A DNA stretch of 6,038 nt, taken from the NCBI GenBank assembly GCA_027001105.1, contig JALTMZ010000240.1, positions 1 through 6,038 on the forward strand. The letters run 5' to 3'. This document shows positions 1-4,546 of the stretch, piece after piece. The notes under the pieces are model-generated. The model worked only from the letters and a program-made list of their open reading frames with translations. It did not search any database and was not told the origin of the DNA. Numbering within the stretch: the first letter of the stretch is position 1; every line of letters begins with the position of its first letter. Position numbers and translations under genes: made by a program. This stretch comes from Thermococcus sp. (GTDB lineage: Archaea > Methanobacteriota_B > Thermococci > Thermococcales > Thermococcaceae).

Positions 1-1284
1 ATGATAATCACCGATCTGGAACCTTTCTTTTATCCTTTGGCCGTTTATCTTGGCGTTGATGCATTTGATACTCGCTCTCTGAAGCTGTATGATTTTCACA
101 AAAAATCTTTCACCATGTATTCACCTCTGCTCTGGGCGGAGGGAGAGAACTCTCTGGAGTTTGCTGAAAAAGTTATCTCCCTCGTGAGGAAAGCCCTTGA
201 AGAGGGTAAGCTGAGGTATTTAGTTGAAAACTTCTTCTACACTCAGAGCCATGCGGGAATTTTGAGGATAGCTGATAGAGAGCATGGCGATTATCTCGAA
301 AAGTACACGCCAATTCAGAAAGACACTGTCTATTTCATCAGCGATGCTTCTCAGAACAGGCCCGAAGTTAAAAGGTGGCACCGGAGAGTAATAGAAAGGT
401 TTGTTCCACCAAAAGCCGAGCTTCTGCTTTTGTTCCCATGCTCAGCTAAAAAGCCTTATTCGAGATCAAGAAGCCACACCCTCTACAGAAAAGCCCTGCA
501 AGAAGCTTTGGGCTCTGGGGTTTATAAGGTTCACGAGCTCATCTTAACATCTCCTTTCGGTGTTGTTCCAAGGGAGTGGGAGTGGCTGGCTAAGTACGAC
601 ATAGTTGTAACTGGGCACTGGAGTGAGGAGGAGATAAGCTCGGCAGCAGAGCTTTTGGCGAAAACCCTTGAGAAGTATCCAGATATCCCAATAGTTGCTC
701 ACCTCGATGAGGCTTACGTCGAGATTGCAAAGAGAGCAAGCGAAATGAGCGGAAAGGAGATAATTTTTGTCCCCGTTAAAAATGGCACAACGTCAAGAGA
801 AAGTTTAAATGCTTTGAAGAAGACTCTTGAAGAGCTCGGCTTAGATTTAAGGGCTGGAAAAGAAGATAGAACCTATCGCTTCTATGAGAACATCAGGAAA
901 ATCTTTGACTTCTACTTTGGTATTGAAGCTGGACATGCTGTTCTTCCAGATGATGCCCGAATTAAGGGCTCAAGGATGCTGAGGATTTTCGTCGAAGGAA
1001 AGCAAACCGGAACTTTCCAAGATGGCGTGATAAGCGTAACTCCTTACGGAATGCAGCGCATTTACGGGGCGACAAAGAGCTATTACGTTAGGATTGACTT
1101 CGATTTAAGGGGAGATGTGTTTGCTGTTGGTGTAAGTGAGGCTGATAGTAAAATAAGACCGGATGATTTAGTTGCTGTTGTGAGAGATGAGCAAGTTGTT
1201 GCCGTTGGAAAAGCCCTTCTAAGCGGGGAAGAAATGGTTAAAGCTAAGCGTGGAGTTGCCGTTAAAGTTAAGAAGAGGGCTTAA
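1..1284 (+). CDS. arcS: Archaeosine synthase ArcS, probably truncated at its N-terminus by the window edge
   Basis: ArcS acts on preQ0 at position 15 of archaeal tRNA D-loops. In Thermococcus it is reported to add lysine to the preQ0 nitrile, after which the radical SAM partner RaSEA releases archaeosine. The diagnostic motif is PCSAKKPYSRSRSH at visible residues 146-159, in the DUF5591 core (about 135-270). A PUA-type RNA-binding domain follows (about 350-427; IRPDDLVAVV, VGKALLSGEEM). Visible residues 10-30 (FYPLAVYLGVDAFDTRSLKLY) resemble the C-terminal part of the tRNA-guanine transglycosylase-like domain found at the front of full-length ArcS. The 427 visible residues are therefore probably the last part of a longer protein, and the ATG at base 1 is probably internal. 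No upstream ribosome binding site can be seen. The stop lies 28 nt from the stop of the convergent PEGA gene. Family assignment is confident; completeness is inference. Confidence 0.9.
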   Translation: MIITDLEPFFYPLAVYLGVDAFDTRSLKLYDFHKKSFTMYSPLLWAEGENSLEFAEKVISLVRKALEEGKLRYLVENFFYTQSHAGILRIADREHGDYLEKYTPIQKDTVYFISDASQNRPEVKRWHRRVIERFVPPKAELLLLFPCSAKKPYSRSRSHTLYRKALQEALGSGVYKVHELILTSPFGVVPREWEWLAKYDIVVTGHWSEEEISSAAELLAKTLEKYPDIPIVAHLDEAYVEIAKRASEMSGKEIIFVPVKNGTTSRESLNALKKTLEELGLDLRAGKEDRTYRFYENIRKIFDFYFGIEAGHAVLPDDARIKGSRMLRIFVEGKQTGTFQDGVISVTPYGMQRIYGATKSYYVRIDFDLRGDVFAVGVSEADSKIRPDDLVAVVRDEQVVAVGKALLSGEEMVKAKRGVAVKVKKRA

Positions 1285-1299
1285 AATAAATTAAAAAGA
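1282..1299 (-). terminator. T-rich terminator for the PEGA protein gene
   Basis: Read on the minus strand, the bases just after the PEGA gene's stop become TCTTTTTAATTTATTTTAAG, two T-runs of the kind that end archaeal transcripts without a strong hairpin. The element overlaps the arcS stop codon on the other strand. No comparable T-run follows arcS on the plus strand, so the arcS transcript probably extends into the opposing gene. Confidence 0.5.
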
Positions 1300-1312
1300 T
1301 TGAGCTGAGGAT

Positions 1313-2590
1313 TTACATGCTTCTTATCTTGGGAACATTGAGGATTTTTAGCAGTTTAACTGGAATTACGGTCAGCCTGAACCGTCCCCCATAGCCGATA
1401 TCAAGTTTCTTGTGATATACTACGTAGCTTCCAAATTTCAGAAGGATGTCATGCTCTCCGCTGGGGACTTCATCTTTAAATGGTGTTCTCCCAACGTAGT
1501 TTCCGTCAATATACACGTCCAATGCAATGGTGGAATTAATAATTAGCAGGGTAGTGTTTGGAAGGGAGTAGCTGATTTTCTTTGTTTTTGGAACTTGTAC
1601 CTTTACTTCCTCTCCATTCACGGTTAAGGCGGACCTGAGAATATTGAAGTTTACCCTTATGTTGTAGCTCTGGTTGGGTTTTAGCTCCAGCCATCCCTCA
1701 AGGAAGGGATAGCCATTGTGACCCATGGAAATCTTGTAGGCATGGAGTTCTGGGATATAGGGGATTATTGTGGTAGTGAGATTTCCGAGTTCAAAGTCAT
1801 AGTGGAGTATGCTAACATTACGCTGTGGTTCCATTACCACAGGAACTAAAACATCAAAAGGAGTAAACCACTCTCCAAACCGGTGGAAGTCGAAGATGTA
1901 GACAGTGGCATTTTTAGGTTGACTATCTATGGAGAGAAGGGAGTGGGAGACTATGAAGCTTGCTTCGCGGTAGGGAAAGCCTCTTGCCATTGCGCTATCA
2001 TTGCCGAAGTAGTATATCGTCTCTATCATTTTGCAGCCTTTTCTTCCTCTATATTCTTCGACTGAAGGTGTACTGTTAAGGAAGAGCTGGTAGTAGGGGT
2101 CTTTATCGTCGTATTTGTAGATGACCATTGGGGGATTCTTTGGTCCGAACATTATTATTCCGCCGCACACTTCCTCATCCCAGAAAGGGGCAGCAATTGG
2201 GGGCACATACTCGTCTTCCTTTGTAGGTACAGTCGAATTGAAGCCGTATTCTACGGTTATATTCTTAAAAGGACCTTCCACTGCCAAATCTATCCTTCCA
2301 AAGTAAACAACTATTTTAACAAACCTTTCATCCTCGGGTGGAACTAAATTGTATAGAACGGTATAGTTGCCGCTGGAAATTCTTATAATCCAGCTTTTTG
2401 CAGGTAGCTCAATTACTGCTGGAGTTTTAAACGTCTTGTTAATGCCCTCAATGATGACAGTTGCATTACTTGGTCTGGAGTCTATCTGGAGCACTATGTT
2501 CTCATTACCGAAGGCACTTACACTGGAAAATGCAGATATTGTAAGCAGAAACATTATTAATGCTGTAAACACATGCTCTTTTCGGAACAT
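1313..2590 (-). CDS. Secreted, sequon-rich protein with three PEGA-like repeats
   Basis: A predicted exported protein of 425 residues. Residues 1-26 form a signal peptide: basic start (FRKEH), hydrophobic core 8-21, and a VSA cleavage site before F27. Three segments resemble PEGA-type beta repeats: about 33-98 (IDSRPSNATVIIEG), 218-290 (IDSQPKNATVYIF) and 346-411 (ALDVYIDGNYVGRTPF then PSGEHDILLKFG). PEGA domains are common in archaeal surface proteins and often lie near S-layer or binding modules. I count 13 N-X-S/T sequons, consistent with heavy N-glycosylation outside the cell. Only two cysteines are visible (C142, C186), which could pair. There is no C-terminal membrane helix or LPXTG-like signal, so it may be released or held by protein contacts. 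The ATG is preceded by GGTGGTC, and a TATA box sits about 36 nt upstream. Ligand and partner are unknown. Confidence 0.85.
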   Translation of the reverse strand: MFRKEHVFTALIMFLLTISAFSSVSAFGNENIVLQIDSRPSNATVIIEGINKTFKTPAVIELPAKSWIIRISSGNYTVLYNLVPPEDERFVKIVVYFGRIDLAVEGPFKNITVEYGFNSTVPTKEDEYVPPIAAPFWDEEVCGGIIMFGPKNPPMVIYKYDDKDPYYQLFLNSTPSVEEYRGRKGCKMIETIYYFGNDSAMARGFPYREASFIVSHSLLSIDSQPKNATVYIFDFHRFGEWFTPFDVLVPVVMEPQRNVSILHYDFELGNLTTTIIPYIPELHAYKISMGHNGYPFLEGWLELKPNQSYNIRVNFNILRSALTVNGEEVKVQVPKTKKISYSLPNTTLLIINSTIALDVYIDGNYVGRTPFKDEVPSGEHDILLKFGSYVVYHKKLDIGYGGRFRLTVIPVKLLKILNVPKIRSM

Positions 2591-2593
2591 TTA

Positions 2594-2600
2594 GACCACC
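2594..2600 (-). promoter_or_regulatory. Ribosome binding site of the PEGA protein gene
   Basis: The minus strand reads GGTGGTCTAAATG, so the first GGT is 7 nt from the ATG. The DUF2103 and radical SAM genes in this window have the same spacing. This fixes the start at the signal-peptide methionine. Confidence 0.65.
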
Positions 2601-2615
2601 ATAAGATGAGTTCGA

Positions 2616-2630
2616 TTTATAATTTATAAA
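2616..2630. promoter_or_regulatory. Shared divergent TATA region, PEGA gene and DUF2103 gene
   Basis: The stretch TTTATAATTTATAAA contains the perfect palindrome TTTATAAA (2623-2630), which reads as a TATA box on both strands. On the minus strand its centre is about 36 nt from the PEGA ATG, predicting a leader of roughly 10 nt that just includes GGTGGTC. On the plus strand, initiation about 25 nt downstream would fall near 2650, giving a leader of about 32 nt before the DUF2103 ATG. Positions come from the usual archaeal TATA-to-start distance and are inference. Confidence 0.55.
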
Positions 2631-2642
2631 AGTGTCGTTGGT

Positions 2643-2658
2643 TTCAAATCAATTTGAA
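2643..2658. promoter_or_regulatory. Palindromic candidate operator TTCAAAT-CA-ATTTGAA
   Basis: A perfect inverted repeat with 7-bp arms and a 2-nt centre. It covers the predicted plus-strand initiation site of the DUF2103 gene and lies just upstream of the TATA box for the minus-strand PEGA gene. A dimeric helix-turn-helix regulator bound here could block the former and act from an activator position on the latter. The repeat is seen directly; the regulatory role is inference, and an AT-rich palindrome this size can arise by chance. Confidence 0.4.
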
Positions 2659-2683
2659 TCATATTTACTTAGAGGTGGGGAAA

Positions 2684-2977
2684 ATGAAAAGAAAGTCCAA
2701 GGTAAAGCTTGAGCATCATCTCCTCAAAGGCATTTTGCCGGCTCTTGAAGAGATTGCGGAGATAGAGGGAGTTAAGAAAGTAATTCCGGGGAGGATCTAT
2801 GCCAGCGATTCTCGAGGCTTTGAGATTAAGGTTGTCAGAGAAACGCTGACAGGATTAAAGCTTTTGGCGAAGAGTGACGGCAGTGTTCAGGAAATCTTCC
2901 TGGTTGTTGATAAAGCTGATAGGGAGCGGGTTAGGAGGGAAATAGAGAAGATTAGTGAGAAGTGGAGAAAGAGTTAA
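2684..2977 (+). CDS. Small DUF2103-family protein (family described as predicted metal-binding)
   Basis: A 97-residue basic protein. I place it in the DUF2103 family from the HHLLKGILPALEEIAEIEGV segment (residues 11-30) and the VIPGRIY motif soon after; no biochemical role is known to me. H11 and H12 are the obvious potential metal ligands, and there are no cysteines. The pattern is helix, strand (IPGRIYASD), strand (FEIKVV), strand (EIFLVVD), then a charged C-terminal helix (ADRERVRREIEKISEKWRK). The ATG at 2684 is preferred to the in-frame TTG at 2654. GAGGTG (2672-2677) lies at ideal spacing before the ATG, whereas the TTG has no ribosome binding site and falls inside the upstream palindrome. 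The HEPN gene starts 21 nt after the stop, so the three genes could be co-transcribed. The family call is moderately sure. Confidence 0.75.
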   Translation: MKRKSKVKLEHHLLKGILPALEEIAEIEGVKKVIPGRIYASDSRGFEIKVVRETLTGLKLLAKSDGSVQEIFLVVDKADRERVRREIEKISEKWRKS

Positions 2978-2979
2978 AT
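2974..2979 (+). promoter_or_regulatory. Weak candidate TATA box for leaderless HEPN-MNT transcription
   Basis: TTAAAT, preceded by the purine-rich AGAAAGAG, is centred about 22 nt before the HEPN ATG and overlaps the DUF2103 stop codon. No GGTG-like ribosome binding site precedes that ATG. This would fit a leaderless transcript for the module, independent of the DUF2103 gene. Translation by read-through from the upstream gene is the alternative. Confidence 0.25.
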
Positions 2980-2998
2980 CCACTCATGCATAGTTGTT

Positions 2999-3394
2999 AT
3001 GATGGATATGAGAAACGAAGCAAAACTACTATGGGAGCAGGCACTGGAAGATTTAAAAACTGCCGAGGCATTGATTGGGGTTAAAAGATACTATGCCAGT
3101 GTGTTTTTTTCTCAGCAAGCTGCTGAAAAGGCTTTGAAAGCTTTGTATATTGAGGTTAAGAGAGAATTCCCTCCAAAAACTCACAGTTTGTTGAGACTTT
3201 CAAATGAACTTGGAATTAAAGATGAGGAGGTAATTGACGCCGTTCTTGACTTGAACCCGGAGTACATCGTTACAAGGTATCCTGATGCTGCAAATGAAGT
3301 TCCCGCAAGGATTTATAATGAAAGAATGGCGGTTGAGCATCTTGAAAAAGCCAAGAAGGTGATTGAGTTTTGCAGGCAAAAACTTGGACTTTGA
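2999..3394 (+). CDS. HEPN domain protein, probable toxin of a HEPN-MNT module
   Basis: A 131-residue, mainly helical protein of the HEPN superfamily (PF05168 type). Characteristic features are the N-terminal helix (LLWEQALEDLKTAEALI), YYASVFFSQQAAEKALKALYI (31-51) and PPKTHSLLRL. The ribonuclease signature R-X(4-6)-H is present as R55-X6-H62, so RNase activity is plausible. In characterised HepT/MntA pairs the toxin also has a tyrosine two residues after the histidine, which the antitoxin adenylylates. Here that position is leucine (HSL), so neutralisation by that exact route is not supported; Y89, Y94 and Y106 are the nearest other tyrosines. ATGs at 2999, 3002 and 3008 are all possible starts, with no clear ribosome binding site. 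The downstream MNT gene overlaps its 3' end by 25 nt. Some HEPN-MNT pairs may not be toxic, so toxicity is inference. Confidence 0.88.
   Translation: MMDMRNEAKLLWEQALEDLKTAEALIGVKRYYASVFFSQQAAEKALKALYIEVKREFPPKTHSLLRLSNELGIKDEEVIDAVLDLNPEYIVTRYPDAANEVPARIYNERMAVEHLEKAKKVIEFCRQKLGL
3358..3363 (+). promoter_or_regulatory. Ribosome binding site (GGTGAT) of the MNT gene, inside the HEPN gene
   Basis: GGTGAT ends 6 nt before a TTG codon at 3370. It is the only good match near the front of the MNT frame, and no ATG occurs before the catalytic motif. It therefore selects the TTG at 3370 over a second in-frame TTG at 3391, which overlaps the HEPN stop but has no binding site. Confidence 0.6.
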
Positions 3395-3684
3395 GGATTG
3401 CGAAGGTTATAAAGCAACGCTATCCCGATGCAAAAATTATATTCTTTGGCTCTCGGATTAGAGGGGATTATCTCAAGGACAGCGACTATGATATTATTGT
3501 CGTTTCTAAGGCTTTCAAAGGGAAGCATTTCACCAAAAGGTCAAGTGAGGTTTTGAGAGCTTTGTGGAACGCTGGCATTGTTGGAGACTTTGAGATTCTG
3601 TGCTACACTCCAGAGGAGTTTGATAGAAAGAAGAAAAGCCTTGGGATTGTTAGGGAAGCTCTGAGGGAAGGGATTGTTGTTTGA
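3370..3684 (+). CDS. Minimal nucleotidyltransferase (MNT), probable antitoxin partner of the HEPN protein
   Basis: A 104-residue protein of the polymerase-beta-type minimal nucleotidyltransferase family. The catalytic signature G-S-X10-D-X-D is complete: G27-S28, then D39 and D41 (FFGSRIRGDYLKDSDYDIIVV). The third acidic position is probably D73 or E75 in GDFEILCYTPEEF, whose YTPEEF is typical of MNTs paired with HEPN proteins. In characterised type VII systems the MNT transfers AMP from ATP to the HEPN toxin and so inactivates it. The intact active site suggests an enzymatically competent partner. Translation probably starts at TTG, guided by a GGTGAT site within the HEPN gene, giving a 25-nt overlap and likely coupled expression. 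A T-rich terminator candidate lies about 155 nt past the stop. The family is certain; the antitoxin role is inferred from pairing. Confidence 0.88.
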   Translation: MQAKTWTLRIAKVIKQRYPDAKIIFFGSRIRGDYLKDSDYDIIVVSKAFKGKHFTKRSSEVLRALWNAGIVGDFEILCYTPEEFDRKKKSLGIVREALREGIVV

Positions 3685-3854
3685 TCATTGTTGAACGTTG
3701 TATGGTTTTGGCGCCGTTCTTCTTACTTTCCGTGTCCTTTGTCCTATATATTGATCCCCTTTGATAGAAGGAGAATGGCACTGCATTTGTCCCTTTACCT
3801 TATGTGTTTTGGGAAGAAGGAATAAATGAGTTTTAAATGCTTTTCTTTTTCTGC
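3685..3854. other. Intergenic stretch between convergent genes
   Basis: These 170 nt contain no convincing gene. Contents are a TATATA element (3745-3750), a purine-rich GAAGGAG next to an ATG that opens only 16 codons (3775-3825), and a T-rich run near the right end. A small unannotated RNA is possible but unproven. I see no tRNA, C/D-box sRNA (no RTGATGA) or repeat array here. Confidence 0.4.
3839..3852 (+). terminator. T-rich terminator downstream of the HEPN-MNT module
   Basis: The run GCTTTTCTTTTTCT on the plus strand is a typical archaeal oligo-T terminator and sits just before the convergent Sfm1-like gene's stop codon. It would end transcripts from the HEPN-MNT side, or from any small transcript starting near 3773. 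A weaker pyrimidine stretch (TTCTTCTTACTTTCC, 3717-3731) lies closer to the MNT stop. Confidence 0.5.
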
Positions 3855-4487
3855 TTAAAGTTCTCTCTTTCCTTCAAAGAACTCCTCAAGCTCTTCGTCG
3901 CTAATTTCTTCTTCCTCAAAATATCCAAGCTCCCTCTTCTGCAGCTCTATCAACCCCGGCGTAAGCAAAAGCTTTCCATTCAGCTTTGGGACAGCGTAAT
4001 GCAGAGTGATCTCACTGAAATCATCGAGCTTTATCGTCGGATTTTCTTCGTACTCTATTTCCTCCAAGCGTTTGCCGTCAGCAATCAGCTTTGCAACTAT
4101 CGCTGCACCGTCTATAGAGTACTGCGGCTTTCCGATGTGCCTAACTTTTACACCTTCCATCTTTGAAGTTATGAACTCTTTTGTCCTCCCCCTTGGCACC
4201 GCATCTCCCAGGATCCCTCCAACAACAATTATTGTATCCTCTTCTATATCTTCGGGCTTAAGCTCTTCCTCAGCCTGCAGGTCAAGGACTATTATCTTTG
4301 ACCTGTCAAAAGGAAACTTTGTAACGCTTTCCATTAGAACGCTTCCCAATTTTGCGAGCTTTTCCCTTTCATCTTCTCTAGCATTTGTGAAAATCAGCTT
4401 ATCCTTCCACCACTCGCTTACGTGCTTGTATTCAAGCCAGAGCCACTCGCTTATCTCCTCAAGGTGCTCGATAACCAAATACACCAA
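3855..4487 (-). CDS. SPOUT-fold methyltransferase, archaeal homologue of yeast Sfm1 (PF04252)
   Basis: This protein matches yeast Sfm1 in order and spacing: VIEHLEEISEWLWLEY at the N-terminus (IEHMEEGFSEWVILEY in Sfm1), GGILGDAVPRGRTKEF (residues 90-105; GGILGDHPPRDRTKEL), then IDGAAIVAKLI, HYAVPKLNGK and LLTPGLIEL. Sfm1 is an unusual SPOUT-family protein arginine methyltransferase that modifies ribosomal protein uS3; the Pfam name still says RNA methyltransferase. The archaeal substrate is not evident, and uS3 is the natural guess. A short acidic tail (EEEEISDEELEEFFEG) follows. A GTG at 4493 would extend the frame by two codons but directly abuts GGTGA (4494-4498), too close to work. TTG at 4487 (6 nt after GGTGA) or GTG at 4484 (9 nt; same N-terminal length as Sfm1) fits better. 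The gene is divergent from the class I methyltransferase and shares its promoter region. Confidence 0.85.
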   Translation of the reverse strand: MVYLVIEHLEEISEWLWLEYKHVSEWWKDKLIFTNAREDEREKLAKLGSVLMESVTKFPFDRSKIIVLDLQAEEELKPEDIEEDTIIVVGGILGDAVPRGRTKEFITSKMEGVKVRHIGKPQYSIDGAAIVAKLIADGKRLEEIEYEENPTIKLDDFSEITLHYAVPKLNGKLLLTPGLIELQKRELGYFEEEEISDEELEEFFEGKREL

Positions 4488-4493
4488 TTTCAC

Positions 4494-4498
4494 TCACC
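4494..4498 (-). promoter_or_regulatory. Ribosome binding site of the Sfm1-like gene
   Basis: GGTGA on the minus strand is followed immediately by GTG (4493), then TTG 6 nt away (4487) and GTG 9 nt away (4484). By the spacing seen at other genes in the window, one of the latter two is the start. Initiation about 25 nt past the shared TATA would fall near this site, giving a leader of roughly 10 nt. Confidence 0.5.
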
Positions 4499-4517
4499 GC
4501 TGAAAATTAGGGAGACT

Positions 4518-4527
4518 CTTTTAAAAG
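4518..4527. promoter_or_regulatory. Palindromic TATA box shared by the Sfm1-like and class I methyltransferase genes
   Basis: CTTTTAAAAG is a perfect 10-bp palindrome in the 53-59 nt between the divergent genes. Its centre is about 25 nt from the plus-strand ATG, which has no ribosome binding site, so that gene is predicted to be transcribed leaderless. On the minus strand the same distance reaches the GGTGA site, predicting a very short leader. Confidence 0.55.
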
Positions 4528-4546
4528 CCTATACCCACTTATTTTC

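Noticed and set aside
2451..2457. C-box-like ATGATGA suggesting a C/D-box sRNA
   Set aside because: There is no CTGA D box within a suitable distance, and it lies antisense inside the PEGA coding region.
2654..2683. TTG at 2654 as the start of the DUF2103 protein
   Set aside because: It lies inside the palindrome near the predicted transcript start and has no binding site. ATG 2684 has GAGGTG at the right distance.
3313..3528. Minus-strand open frame across the HEPN-MNT junction
   Set aside because: It overlaps two well-supported genes and has no motif or start signal of its own.
4006..4503. Long serine-rich open frame on the plus strand
   Set aside because: It is the antisense shadow of the Sfm1-like gene; its low-complexity Ser/Ile/Phe composition comes from the complementary Glu/Lys/Asp codons. 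No ribosome binding site or recognisable motif.
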